A DNA stretch of 64,000 bases from an uncultured Algibacter sp. (GCA_947502405.1 CANMZT010000007.1:62001-126000); one strand, 5' to 3'; positions 17,027-25,380 are shown, counted from the stretch's first letter. A program made the numbers and translations. The notes: generated by a model from the sequence alone, not told the origin.

Positions 17027-17161
17027 TTTCTTTTTTTTTATAAAGTTACGGAATGATAAATAGCCTTACTAAGATTTTAGCTAAGGTTTAACAGATTCTT
17101 TAAAACAAAAATGGACATATGAATATAAGTTAATCAAACTTCTTTGATAGCTCTAAGCATT

Positions 17162-17890
17162 TTATTTCTTTAGAGTATCTGAATGTTTAGTTGCCCGCAA
17201 CATTTCTCGTTTACCTGGTGGCCCTGGTAGCCTTTCTACAGTAAAACCAACTGCTTGCATTGCTCTACGGACACTACCTTTTGCTGAATAGGTTACTAGT
17301 ATGCCGTTTGGTTTTAACGCTCTAAACATGATTTTAAATATAGCCTCAGTCCATAACTCGGGTTGTACTCTGGCTCCAAAGGCATCAAAATATATAATAT
17401 GATGCACTTCTGAATCTTTGATTTCTGAAAAGAAATGCTTTTGTTTTGTTAATATAAAGTTGTTATTTATTTGATGCTTTTCTTCCCATGATACATTGTG
17501 AAGTTTTTGAAAGTCTGTTTCATTTTTTTGTGCTTTTAGAGCATCAATATAATTTAAGGCTTTAATCTCTTCTTCTGAAACAGGATAGGCTTCTACACCT
17601 TTATAGTTTATACCTAATTTTAGCTTTTGTGCTTCTAAAAGAGTTATGAAAGCGTTGAGACCTGTACCGAAACCGATTTCTAGGATGCATGTATTTTTAT
17701 GAGACTTCTCGACTACACTCGAAGTGACATCAAGAGTAGATTTTTGTTTGTAGAAGTAATGCAACCCGTGTTTTATAAAAACATGATATGCTTCTTGAAT
17801 AGCACCATGTTTGGAATGGTATTGTTCATTCCAGTCTGGGAGGTGTATGGTTGTAGAACCGTCTGCGGTTTTAATTATTTCGCGTTTCAT
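17162..17890 (-). CDS. mnmD: tRNA (5-methylaminomethyl-2-thiouridine)(34)-methyltransferase MnmD, with repeat-encoded insert
   Basis: SAM-dependent enzyme that makes the final methyl transfer of mnm5s2U34 in tRNA. It is a stand-alone version of the N-terminal half of MnmC. Seen: N-terminal TADGSTTIHLPDWNEQYHS, the SAM motif ILEIGFGTGLNAF, and the C-terminal GILVTYSAKGSVRRAMQAVG and GPPGKREMLRA signatures. Residues 54-64 (DVTSSVVEKSH) are encoded by a dispersed repeat, gagacttctcgactacactc..., and sit between the N-terminal helix and the SAM motif, where relatives I recall have a short loop. The frame is kept, so the protein is probably still active. Confidence 0.93.
   Translation of the reverse strand: MKREIIKTADGSTTIHLPDWNEQYHSKHGAIQEAYHVFIKHGLHYFYKQKSTLDVTSSVVEKSHKNTCILEIGFGTGLNAFITLLEAQKLKLGINYKGVEAYPVSEEEIKALNYIDALKAQKNETDFQKLHNVSWEEKHQINNNFILTKQKHFFSEIKDSEVHHIIYFDAFGARVQPELWTEAIFKIMFRALKPNGILVTYSAKGSVRRAMQAVGFTVERLPGPPGKREMLRATKHSDTLKK
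17701..17731 (-). repeat. dispersed repeat fragment inside mnmD
   Basis: The minus strand reads gatgtcacttcgagtgtagt cgagaagtctc with the inner cgagtgtagtcgag near-palindrome. I know this as a common intergenic repeat in Flavobacteriaceae; recognition is from memory. Here it lies inside a coding sequence without breaking the frame. Confidence 0.6.
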
Positions 17891-17955
17891 TAATTTTTAA
17901 TTGCTTTTGCAAATGACCCCAAGCGCTGTTTAGTGTTTGACTTTGGCGTATGTGC

Positions 17956-18042
17956 GCGCTAGGGATTGTAGTGGATAGCTTTTGGCGAGGCGTGCATCGA
18001 GCCAAAACTTGTAACGGAAAGCCCGACCCTTGGGTAGCGCCC
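17956..18042 (+). repeat. family 1 dispersed repeat, copy B
   Basis: Begins gcgctagggattgtag, contains ggaaagcccgaccc, ends gggtagcgccc, followed by the shared flank aaataatttta. On the minus strand it begins 8 bp after the DUF4920 stop codon. It fills the gap between the DUF4920 and mnmD genes. Confidence 0.75.
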
Positions 18043-18050
18043 AAATAATT

Positions 18051-18554
18051 TTATTGTGCTACCAAAACACCATCGGCCTCAAAAGAATACGTACGTTTAG
18101 GTTGCGTAATTGCAGCAATTTCTTCGGGAGATTTTCCTGCATCTTCTGCGTAATGTTGCTGCTCATCAACCGAAACCTCTTTTACATAGGCTTTACCATT
18201 TATAATTACTTCTTTGCCAGCGATATATTTGGGTACAAAAAAACCATAGTCCTTAAATTTAACCATAACCTCGCTACTATCGTCTAAACTTAAACGCATC
18301 CAGCAGCCTTTAGCTTGACATACACTATTCACTTTGGCTATCATTTTAGAATTTATGCTATCCCCTGATTGCATGGTTTTGTAATGAGCTGCCATAGATT
18401 TGGCTTCAATAGCATCATGGGCAACTATTTCTTTACCGAACGAGGCGTATTTTGTTTTCTCTGTTTCTGTTTGGTTTGTAGTTACTTCTTGACTTTTGTT
18501 TTTACAAGAATTTAACATCAAAACACATATTATTGCTAAGCTTATTGACTTCAT
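18051..18554 (-). CDS. DUF4920 domain lipoprotein
   Basis: A 167-residue lipoprotein: signal peptide with lipobox LNSCKN (Cys about residue 17), then a small beta domain with KVNSVCQAKGCWMRL, VMVKFKDYGFFVPK and KEVIINGKAYVKEVSVDE. These are the DUF4920 hallmarks; the CQAKGCWM motif suggests possible metal or thiol chemistry, but no function is known. It ends in EADGVLVAQ. A family 1 repeat begins 8 bp after the stop codon. Confidence 0.85.
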   Translation of the reverse strand: MKSISLAIICVLMLNSCKNKSQEVTTNQTETEKTKYASFGKEIVAHDAIEAKSMAAHYKTMQSGDSINSKMIAKVNSVCQAKGCWMRLSLDDSSEVMVKFKDYGFFVPKYIAGKEVIINGKAYVKEVSVDEQQHYAEDAGKSPEEIAAITQPKRTYSFEADGVLVAQ

Positions 18555-18619
18555 GGTATAAATATTTCAATTTTAATCGATTTATGTAAATATACCGCTT
18601 TTTTAAAAACGTTTTTAGT

Positions 18620-18627
18620 TAAATTTG
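18620..18627 (+). promoter_or_regulatory. -7 box (TAAATTTG) of ilvE
   Basis: Matches TAnnTTTG, 21 bp before the ilvE ATG. No clear -33 element. Confidence 0.45.
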
Positions 18628-18648
18628 TAGTGTAAAATAACGAGACTT

Positions 18649-19716
18649 ATGAACGCTATAATCAATGATATTGAGATTGTAAGGGCTAAAACCTCGAAAA
18701 TCAACGACGTAGATTTTGATAATTTGAAATTTGGGCATGTTTTCTCTGATCATATGCTAGAATGTAATTTTAAAAATGGTAAGTGGGAAGCACCAAAAGT
18801 GATTCCTTATCAACCCATTACTTTAGAACCTTCTGCCAAAATTTTTCACTATGGGCAGTCAGTTTTTGAAGGTATGAAGGCTTACAAAGATACTGATGAG
18901 AATGTCTGGTTATTTCGTCCGTTAGAGAATTTTAAACGCTTGAATATTTCTTCGAAGCGTTTGGCAATTCCTGAGTTACCAGAAAACTACTTTATGGATG
19001 GTTTAAAGGCTTTATTGGAAGTTGATAAAGATTGGATTCCAAAAAAAGATGGAAGTTCTCTATACATAAGACCGTTTGTTTTTGCTTCTGGCCAAGGATT
19101 CCATGCGTCTCCCGCAGATGAATATAAATTTATTATATGCACAGCACCTTCTGGAGCTTATTTTGCAGGTGAAGTTCGGGTTTTAATTGAAGAAAAATAT
19201 TCGCGTTCTGCAAATGGTGGTGTTGGTTTTGCTAAAGCTGGAGGAAATTACGCTGGACAATTTTATCCTACGCAATTGGCTATTGAAAAAGGCTACCAAC
19301 AAGTAATTTGGACTGACGATAATACACATGAGTATATTGAAGAGGCTGGCGCTATGAATATTTTTGTTCGTATTAATGATACACTAATTACAGGGCCAAC
19401 TAGTGATAGAATTCTTGATGGTATTACTCGAAAAAGTATTATAGAATTAGCTAAAGCTGAAGGTATTGCTGTTGAAGTTAGAAAAATAACGGTTAGTGAA
19501 GTTGTAGAAGCTGCTAAAAACGGATCGCTTAAAGAGATGTTTGGAGCAGGAACTGCTGCTGTGATTTCACCTATTTCTGGTTTTGGTTTTAAGGATGCCG
19601 ATTATGAGTTACCAAAACTTGATGATACCTTTGCTAGTTATTTGAAAAAACGCATTACTGATATACAAACTAATAAGTGTGAAGATCCTTTTGGTTGGCG
19701 TTATCAGGTAAAATAG
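18649..19716 (+). CDS. ilvE: branched-chain amino acid aminotransferase
   Basis: A 355-residue class IV PLP aminotransferase making the last step of Leu, Ile and Val synthesis (and the first of their breakdown) in the cytoplasm. Seen: FHYGQSVFEGMKAYK near residue 65, the LYIRPFVFASGQGFHASPA block, the PLP lysine in GFAKAGGNYAG, and EEAGAMNIFV. Length and motifs fit the longer eukaryote-type group (BCAT type II) common in Bacteroidota. It is monocistronic, with a -7 box upstream and a hairpin terminator downstream. Confidence 0.95.
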   Translation: MNAIINDIEIVRAKTSKINDVDFDNLKFGHVFSDHMLECNFKNGKWEAPKVIPYQPITLEPSAKIFHYGQSVFEGMKAYKDTDENVWLFRPLENFKRLNISSKRLAIPELPENYFMDGLKALLEVDKDWIPKKDGSSLYIRPFVFASGQGFHASPADEYKFIICTAPSGAYFAGEVRVLIEEKYSRSANGGVGFAKAGGNYAGQFYPTQLAIEKGYQQVIWTDDNTHEYIEEAGAMNIFVRINDTLITGPTSDRILDGITRKSIIELAKAEGIAVEVRKITVSEVVEAAKNGSLKEMFGAGTAAVISPISGFGFKDADYELPKLDDTFASYLKKRITDIQTNKCEDPFGWRYQVK

Positions 19717-19726
19717 AATACTCAGA

Positions 19727-19759
19727 AAAAAGAGAGCTAGTAAGATAGTTCTCTTTTTA
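19727..19759 (+). terminator. terminator after ilvE
   Basis: Imperfect stem aagagagct/agttctctt followed by TTTTT, 10 bp after the stop codon. Confidence 0.6.
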
Positions 19760-19938
19760 GTTTTATTAAAGCACATTGACGTTTCTTAACATTTGTGTTA
19801 CATTCTAAATATTTATTTTGTACTTAAATACTACAAACAGTAATAGCAAATAGTATTGTTTTTTATCGATAATCTGCCTAATTCTATTCTAAATAGTTAG
19901 AAACTAAGACAATTCATTCATTTATTTACAATTTTTTT

Positions 19939-19946
19939 TAAGTTTG
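19939..19946 (+). promoter_or_regulatory. -7 box (TAAGTTTG) of the lipocalin-like lipoprotein gene
   Basis: Matches TAnnTTTG, 22 bp before the ATG at 19969. The rest of the 19760-19938 gap shows no gene. Confidence 0.45.
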
Positions 19947-19968
19947 CGTATTAACAAAAATCAAACTT

Positions 19969-21045
19969 ATGAAATTTTTTAAAAGTACTATTTTAATTGC
20001 TACTCTTGCTTGTTTTACATTTTCATGTAGCAGTAATGATGATAGCTCATCTGACTCTAAAGATGATGATCTAGCTCAAGAACAAAATGAAACTGAAAAC
20101 AGAGTAATCCCAACTTCTGAATTAGAAAGCGGTATTCGAATTGATGGTTCAACATCTAAACCAGGAACACCTCCATCTCCAAACGGGAAATTAGATTTTC
20201 AAATAAATACTGAAAAACAAGAAGCTTTTCAAGAAGCTGGATTGGATATTAAATTTTCAACTTTAGATAATATTCAAGGGGTTTACATCTTATTTCAAGA
20301 TAGTGATGGTAATAAACTGGACAGCTATCTAGACGTTCCATTATCAGCATTAGAAGGTAAAACAGCTTCAAAAAAACACAAAAAAGTATTGCAACAAAAC
20401 AAAACATTTACTGAAAATGAATATACTATTGATGTAGATTTTGATAATATTTTACCTGGAACATTTTGTTATGAAATTTGTCTTTATGATGAAAATAATA
20501 ATATAAGTGCTATAGAAGAGATATGTATAGAGGTAGAAGCTTGGGGAGGAAACTCTGATATTGTTGGTGAATGGATCTTTGACAGATATGATGGTGAAGG
20601 CTCTGATGAAAACGATGATACTGATATTGACTGTGAAAATGGAGATACCATAATTGTAAGTTATGTTGGCGAAGAAGATGAAACTTGGGTTTTAGTTTTA
20701 AATGCCGATGGTAGTTACTATGAAACCTATAAAGGCTCAGAAGAATACTTGAATTATGAAGCTACTCAAGCTAATTGTTCTGCTGTTTATGATGAATCAA
20801 ATTATGACGATAAATACTCTGGAAAATGGGCATACAATGAAGATAAACAAACGCTAACTATTATAGATTTTAAATATGAGAACCTATTAGACTCCTCTGA
20901 TAACGAGACCTATGAAAACGGATCAGTTTATTTTGATGGTACTAATACAAAAGCAAGAGTTATTTCTGGCGAGTTAGTTATAACGGATAGTTACTCTGAA
21001 GGTGATGATAGTTATTCTGACACTTACATCTTTAAAAGAAATTAA
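19969..21045 (+). CDS. large acidic lipoprotein with C-terminal lipocalin-like domain
   Basis: A 358-residue surface or periplasmic lipoprotein: signal peptide with lipobox TFSCSSND (Cys about 20), an Asp/Ser/Glu-rich linker, a beta-rich middle domain (about 60-190) and a C-terminal lipocalin-like domain starting at DIVGEWIFDRYDGEG and ending DTYIFKRN. Very acidic overall. The N-terminal pattern SCSSNDDSS is typical of flavobacterial lipoproteins, whose acidic residues after Cys can act as a surface-export signal. Function unknown. It has its own promoter and terminator. Confidence 0.75.
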   Translation: MKFFKSTILIATLACFTFSCSSNDDSSSDSKDDDLAQEQNETENRVIPTSELESGIRIDGSTSKPGTPPSPNGKLDFQINTEKQEAFQEAGLDIKFSTLDNIQGVYILFQDSDGNKLDSYLDVPLSALEGKTASKKHKKVLQQNKTFTENEYTIDVDFDNILPGTFCYEICLYDENNNISAIEEICIEVEAWGGNSDIVGEWIFDRYDGEGSDENDDTDIDCENGDTIIVSYVGEEDETWVLVLNADGSYYETYKGSEEYLNYEATQANCSAVYDESNYDDKYSGKWAYNEDKQTLTIIDFKYENLLDSSDNETYENGSVYFDGTNTKARVISGELVITDSYSEGDDSYSDTYIFKRN

Positions 21046-21067
21046 AATTATTTTAAATTAATTAATA

Positions 21068-21098
21068 AAAAAGAGAAGCAAATTGCTTCTCTTTTTTT
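21068..21098. terminator. bidirectional terminator
   Basis: Perfect stem agagaagcaa/ttgcttctct with A- and T-run flanks, between the converging lipoprotein and MazG-like genes. Confidence 0.88.
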
Positions 21099-21106
21099 AT
21101 GCTCTT

Positions 21107-21493
21107 TTATTTATCTAAAATAGATTTAATATTTGGTTTAAAATAGTTGGGACCTTTTAAAACTTTACCATCTTCTCTATAAATAGGTTCTCCGTCTTCT
21201 CCTAATTTACTCATATTGCTACGTTGAATTTCTTCAAAAACTTCTTCTATTTTGTGTTGCATACCATGCTCTATAATGGTGCCACATAATATATAAAGCA
21301 TATCACCCAAAGCATCTGCCACCTCAACTAAGTCGTTATTATTTGCGGCTTCTAGATATTCCTCATTTTCTTCTCGCATTAGTTTATAACGCAGCATATT
21401 TTTTTCTAGTCCTAAATCTGCTTTTGGTGTTTCTCTGTGTCCTATTTTAAAAGCAGTATGAAATGCCTTTACAGCTTCAATTTTATTTTTCAT
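21107..21493 (-). CDS. MazG-like nucleoside triphosphate pyrophosphohydrolase
   Basis: A 128-residue all-alpha NTP pyrophosphohydrolase. The metal-binding EEXXE...EXXD pattern is visible as REENEEYLEA and EVADALGDMLYIL. Such enzymes split NTPs to NMP and pyrophosphate and may clear damaged nucleotides; relatives also include phosphoribosyl-ATP pyrophosphohydrolase, and the C-terminal KVLKGPNYFKPNI tail is typical of the stand-alone phage- and Bacteroidota-type group. Single gene, converging on the lipoprotein gene. Confidence 0.85.
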   Translation of the reverse strand: MKNKIEAVKAFHTAFKIGHRETPKADLGLEKNMLRYKLMREENEEYLEAANNNDLVEVADALGDMLYILCGTIIEHGMQHKIEEVFEEIQRSNMSKLGEDGEPIYREDGKVLKGPNYFKPNIKSILDK

Positions 21494-21567
21494 TGTAATT
21501 TATTTTGTTATAATTTAGAAGATGAGATTCTCATGAATATTATATAAATTTGTATAAAAGTAACTAT

Positions 21568-21753
21568 ATGTTTAGTAAAGGTCAAATCATTTTTGGGATA
21601 ATATTTTTTATAGTCTTTTCAATAATTATAGCTTATACTTACCGCAAAGATTTAAAACTCCATAAACGTTTTTATGCTGGTAGTGTTTGGATTTTAATTG
21701 CCTTTATTTCCTTCATCTTATTTATTTCTGCTATTAAGTTTTTTTTTAAGTAA
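21568..21753 (+). CDS. small two-helix membrane protein
   Basis: A 61-residue protein if started at the internal ATG (MFSKGQIIFG), which I prefer over the track's start six codons earlier. Two hydrophobic helices (IIFGIIFFIVFSIIIAYTY and VWILIAFISFILFISAI) flank a short basic loop RKDLKLHKRFYAGS. I recall similar small proteins in other Flavobacteriaceae, but no function. It is divergent from the MazG-like gene and not obviously joined to the next locus. Confidence 0.65.
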   Translation: MFSKGQIIFGIIFFIVFSIIIAYTYRKDLKLHKRFYAGSVWILIAFISFILFISAIKFFFK

Positions 21754-21869
21754 GAGGCACTTCATACAACTTTCAGACTTAAAAAGACAAACCATACTTC
21801 GTTTTTTTTTGCTTTTTGTCTAGGTTTTGATTTTTAGGACATTGGTTTTTCTAAATTAATAGGTAAATA

Positions 21870-21885
21870 TACCTAGTAATGGGTA
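21870..21885. promoter_or_regulatory. 7-2-7 palindrome, candidate NarL/LuxR-type operator, site 1
   Basis: tacctag-ta-atgggta: two inverted heptamers with a 2-bp spacer, the layout of NarL sites (TACYYMT). A nearly identical site lies at 25365-25380, and the cluster between them encodes a NarL-type regulator. The site is centred about 60-70 bp upstream of the ATG at 21946 and upstream of a -7-like box. It overlaps a second inverted repeat, taggta-aata-taccta. Confidence 0.5.
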
Positions 21886-21908
21886 TTTATTTGATGTTAT
21901 AAACCAAC

Positions 21909-21916
21909 CATCTTTG
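21909..21916 (+). promoter_or_regulatory. -7-like box (CATCTTTG) of the two-component locus
   Basis: One mismatch from TAnnTTTG, 29 bp before the ATG. The 7-2-7 palindrome ends 23 bp upstream, a position where an activator would touch the polymerase. Confidence 0.4.
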
Positions 21917-21945
21917 TATTATTAATTAACTAATCCAACTCAATT

Positions 21946-22284
21946 ATGAAAAAATTTGTAACCCCAGTGGTGATGTTCTTGTTTGGTGTCTTTGCATTTA
22001 TAATAATAATGTTGACTACACATAAAATGAATCTTAGTTTTGAAAACGATCCTCATTTTTGGTTTTATCGTGTTTTGACTGCTCTTGCAGCTGCAGCAAT
22101 AAGTATTTCTATTCCTGGAATGCTAAAAGTTGATTACACCCCTAAAGGAGATGAAATAAAAACCTTTTCAGATGCAGATAAGAATCCTGTTAAAATGTCT
22201 CTCTTAGAAAAAGAGCCTACTATAAGCGCATCTGGTGCTATAGCAGTTTTCGTATTAGTTTATTTATTTAATCCTATAATTTAA
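21946..22284 (+). CDS. small membrane protein of unknown function
   Basis: A 112-residue protein: an N-terminal helix (VVMFLFGVFAFIIIMLTT), a second around VLTALAAAAISISIPGML, a short cytoplasmic or periplasmic stretch rich in Lys/Asp, and a C-terminal helix ending ASGAIAVFVLVYLFNPII. The pair IPGML...ASGAIAVFVLVYLFNP resembles a two-helix module I have seen attached to various bacterial effector or signalling proteins. It is the first gene of a run of four genes; the next starts 18 bp later. No function can be given. Confidence 0.6.
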   Translation: MKKFVTPVVMFLFGVFAFIIIMLTTHKMNLSFENDPHFWFYRVLTALAAAAISISIPGMLKVDYTPKGDEIKTFSDADKNPVKMSLLEKEPTISASGAIAVFVLVYLFNPII

Positions 22285-22302
22285 AAACCAAAATTTAGAA
22301 TT

Positions 22303-22788
22303 ATGAAATTACCTTTCCATTTTTATCCAGAGCCTAATGTAGCTCTAACGCTTCCAATTGGGGAAGACCCAAGCACACTAAATATTGTTATACCAATAAT
22401 AGCAACTGACTTCATTGATATTAAAAAAATCAGAACAAATTTGTTTGGGCAAGATAAACTCCTTTTACTCGAATTCAATTTAGACAGTAAAAAAACTTCA
22501 AATAAGCATTTTAAATTTGTTCACTTAAGGATTGTTGGCCTTCCAAAAGTAAAATTAGTTCAACTCAAAGTTGAACATGATACTACAAATGACACACTTG
22601 AAGACCAGCTTATTCCAACTTTGCATATTAATGTTGAAAAACCTAATGCTCAATATAAATATGTTGGTGAAGATCAAGATCTTAAGCTTGATGGCATATT
22701 TAATTTAACAGAAGAAGATAAATTTGAAGCTGGTGCAGCCGCTCCTCCACCTTCTGATAGTTGTACTATACCACCTAGTGGAGACTAA
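22303..22788 (+). CDS. soluble protein of unknown function in the two-component locus
   Basis: A 161-residue protein with no signal peptide or membrane helix. It is beta-rich (for example KLLLLEFNLD, KVKLVQLKVEHD, LIPTLHINVEK) and ends in a short low-complexity tail AAAPPPSDSCTIPPSGD. I do not recognise the family. It follows the small membrane protein by 18 bp and precedes the kinase by 36 bp, so the three are probably co-transcribed. Partner or sensor-input roles are possible but unsupported. Confidence 0.55.
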   Translation: MKLPFHFYPEPNVALTLPIGEDPSTLNIVIPIIATDFIDIKKIRTNLFGQDKLLLLEFNLDSKKTSNKHFKFVHLRIVGLPKVKLVQLKVEHDTTNDTLEDQLIPTLHINVEKPNAQYKYVGEDQDLKLDGIFNLTEEDKFEAGAAAPPPSDSCTIPPSGD

Positions 22789-22803
22789 AATTCAATTCCA
22801 ACT

Positions 22804-22839
22804 AAACACTAGAAATATAGGCATATGTTTCTAGTGTTT
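22804..22839 (+). promoter_or_regulatory. hairpin spanning the histidine kinase start codon
   Basis: Perfect 12-bp inverted repeat aaacactagaaa/tttctagtgttt with a 12-nt loop; the kinase ATG is the last codon of the loop. T-rich sequence follows (gttttatatt). It could end part of the upstream transcript or hide the kinase start site. Confidence 0.55.
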
Positions 22840-24741
22840 TATATTAAAAAAAACAGTTTGAGAATAAATATTCTATTAATTCTTTTTTTAATTATATCAG
22901 TATTAAAAGTGTTTTCGCAAGATAGTCTTAAACAATTAAAGCTAGCTGAAGCATTTTTTAAAGATAACACATACAAGAAAGCTAAAAGAATATCCTTTAG
23001 TGAAATCAAAAAGGATTCTAAACAGATTGATTTTAATATTTTTTTAGGCAAAATATATGCCAAATCCTTTAAAATGGACTCTTCCACCTTATGGTTAAAT
23101 AAAGCTAAAAACCTAATAAATTATAAGACTTCTAATAACCAGTTATTCCAATATTTTTTGTGGACAGCTTATAACTTTGAAGTAAATAAAAATTATGACA
23201 AAGCTTTAGAAAATTATTTTTTAGCAAAAAAAAAGTCTAAAACAATAAATGACATCTATTATCTTGACTTGTTATACAATAGAGTTTTACTAATTTACAG
23301 TGAAAACGAATACAAACAAGATGTTAATAATTGGATTTTAACTTATACAAAATTTAAGGACTCTTTAAACAATAACTTTATTACAAACAATTATCACAAT
23401 ACATTAGGAAAACATTTCCATTATAACGAAGACACAAAGAATGCCCTTTTTCATTTTGATCAAAACATTTATTATTCAAAAAAAAATAATGATAGTGTAA
23501 TGCTGAGTAACGCATACTTTCATAAAGGCATTATTTATTCTGAATATACTAAATATCAAGATAGTGCCAGATTTTATTTCGCCAAAGGGAAAGACATATG
23601 TGCCTGTGATAATAACATACTTTTTCAAGCAACATACAAATACAATGTAGCTCAAACCTATATACATCAAAAAAATAATATAATGTCAAAAGCATGGCTT
23701 TTTTCAACACTACAGGACTCAGTCAGTTCTAGAAAAACGCATATTAAAAACAATGTTTTAAAGGATCTATATAAAATTTATAAATCTGAAAAAAATATTG
23801 ATTCTGCATTTTATTATTTGGAATTACATAAAATATTTAGTGATAGTTTAAAAATTTCAGAAAGAAATAACACGCTTGCAGAATTACAAACCAAATATGA
23901 CACCGAAAAAAAAGAGAAAGAAAATTTACTATTAAAAACAAATATCGAAAAGGAACAACAACAGAAAAAGATTCTTTTCATCAGTGCCTTAGCTTTAATA
24001 CTTTTTGGAACCATTACCGCTTTCCTAATTCAAAAAAACACCAGAAAAAAACAAAAGCTAGCTGAACAAGAAAAAGCTTTGGAAACCCAAAAACTCGAAA
24101 CCGTTTTAAAAGAACAAGAATTAGTGAGTATTGACGCCATGATAGAAGGTCAAGAAAAAGAACGTCAACGCATTGCAAATGATTTACATGATGATTTAGG
24201 GGGACTTATGGCTACTGTAAAACTTCATTTTAATGTTTTAAAAGATAAACAAACCCCAGAGCTATTTGACAAAACCACTAACCTTCTTGATGAGGCTTAT
24301 AATAAAATACGTGGTATAGCTCATGCTAAAAACTCTGGTGTTATTGCAAAACAAGGTTTACTAAAAGCTGTACAAAATATGGCTGATAAAATATCTGTTT
24401 CTAATAAAATTACTGTTGATGTTATTGATCATGGATTAGAGAACAGACTAGAAAATAGTTTAGAGCTTACCATTTTTAGAATTATACAGGAATTGATAAC
24501 CAACGTTATAAAACACGCAGATGCAAGCGAAGCAACTATCCATTTAACAAATCATGATGACACATTAAATATTATGATTGAAGATAATGGTGTAGGCTTT
24601 AATCCAAATCAGGTTACCACAAAAAACAAAGGTATGGGTATTAGCAGTATTGATAAACGTATTGAACACTTAAATGGCAAAATGACCATTGAATCTGAAC
24701 ACAACAAAGGAACAACTATAATAATTGACTTACCAATATGA
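22825..24741 (+). CDS. TPR sensor histidine kinase (HisKA_3 / NarX-like type)
   Basis: A 638-residue membrane kinase. N-terminal signal/TM helix (about 14-32), a periplasmic TPR-type helical region (about 35-350), a TM helix ILFISALALILFGTITAFLI at about 387, a coiled coil, the HisKA_3 dimerisation box NDLHDDLGGLMATVK with the phosphoacceptor His, and a HATPase with QELITNVIKHA (N box), EDNGVGF (G1) and GMGISSIDKRI (G2). It should phosphorylate the response regulator, whose gene overlaps it by 4 bp (ATGA). The signal sensed is unknown. A hairpin spans its start codon. Confidence 0.9.
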   Translation: MFLVFYIKKNSLRINILLILFLIISVLKVFSQDSLKQLKLAEAFFKDNTYKKAKRISFSEIKKDSKQIDFNIFLGKIYAKSFKMDSSTLWLNKAKNLINYKTSNNQLFQYFLWTAYNFEVNKNYDKALENYFLAKKKSKTINDIYYLDLLYNRVLLIYSENEYKQDVNNWILTYTKFKDSLNNNFITNNYHNTLGKHFHYNEDTKNALFHFDQNIYYSKKNNDSVMLSNAYFHKGIIYSEYTKYQDSARFYFAKGKDICACDNNILFQATYKYNVAQTYIHQKNNIMSKAWLFSTLQDSVSSRKTHIKNNVLKDLYKIYKSEKNIDSAFYYLELHKIFSDSLKISERNNTLAELQTKYDTEKKEKENLLLKTNIEKEQQQKKILFISALALILFGTITAFLIQKNTRKKQKLAEQEKALETQKLETVLKEQELVSIDAMIEGQEKERQRIANDLHDDLGGLMATVKLHFNVLKDKQTPELFDKTTNLLDEAYNKIRGIAHAKNSGVIAKQGLLKAVQNMADKISVSNKITVDVIDHGLENRLENSLELTIFRIIQELITNVIKHADASEATIHLTNHDDTLNIMIEDNGVGFNPNQVTTKNKGMGISSIDKRIEHLNGKMTIESEHNKGTTIIIDLPI

Positions 24742-25361
24742 TACGATTAGCCATAGCCGAAGATCATCAGTCATTAATTGATGGTATTAAACTTTTATTA
24801 GAATATGAAGATGACATTTCTATTGTTGGAACAGCAAATGATGGAAAAGATTTACTAGAAATCGTAGAAAAGAAGGAACCTAATGTTGTGCTAACTGATA
24901 TACGAATGCCAAAAATGGATGGTATTCAAGCTACTAAACAAATCAAAAAAAAATATCCAAAAATTAATATTCTAGCTTTTACCATGTTTGAGCAAGTCGA
25001 TGCTATAGAACAAATGATAGATGCTGGTGCTTCTGGATATATTTTAAAGAACTCATCACTTGAAGAGGTACACAAAGCCATATTAACTGTTGCAAAAGGT
25101 GAAACATACTTTGATGCCGATATAAATACGAATGTGTTAAATTCTAAATCTAAAAATAAGACCAAAGGCATTTTAACAAAACGGCAAATAGAAATTTTAG
25201 AACTTATTGGCCAAGGAAAAACATCAAGAGAAATTGCTGATTTATTGTTTATTGGAATTCACACAGTAGATACTCACCGAAAAAACATGGTTCGTATTCT
25301 GGGGCTACAGGGTAAAGGCGAACTCTTAAGGTATGCTTTGGATAGAAAATATAAGTTTTGA
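24738..25361 (+). CDS. NarL/FixJ family response regulator
   Basis: A 207-residue regulator: receiver domain (1-120; acidic pair ED at 8-9, phosphoacceptor Asp in LTDIRMPKMDG, Lys in ILKNSS) and LuxR-type HTH (about 145-200; LTKRQIEILELIGQGKTSREIADLL, then TVDTHRKNMV). It starts inside the kinase stop (ATGA), so the two are translationally coupled and almost surely a cognate pair. Its HTH resembles that of the orphan protein at 30730. Two NarL-like 7-2-7 palindromes flank the cluster and are natural candidates for its binding sites. Confidence 0.93.
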   Translation: MIRLAIAEDHQSLIDGIKLLLEYEDDISIVGTANDGKDLLEIVEKKEPNVVLTDIRMPKMDGIQATKQIKKKYPKINILAFTMFEQVDAIEQMIDAGASGYILKNSSLEEVHKAILTVAKGETYFDADINTNVLNSKSKNKTKGILTKRQIEILELIGQGKTSREIADLLFIGIHTVDTHRKNMVRILGLQGKGELLRYALDRKYKF

Positions 25362-25364
25362 TTT

Positions 25365-25380
25365 TACCTAGTAATAGGTA
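25365..25380. promoter_or_regulatory. 7-2-7 palindrome, candidate operator, site 2
   Basis: tacctag-ta-ataggta, identical to site 1 except at one base. It starts 4 bp after the response regulator stop and ends 51 bp before the next ATG; site 1 ends 60 bp before its gene. Matching spacing supports a shared regulatory role. Confidence 0.5.
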
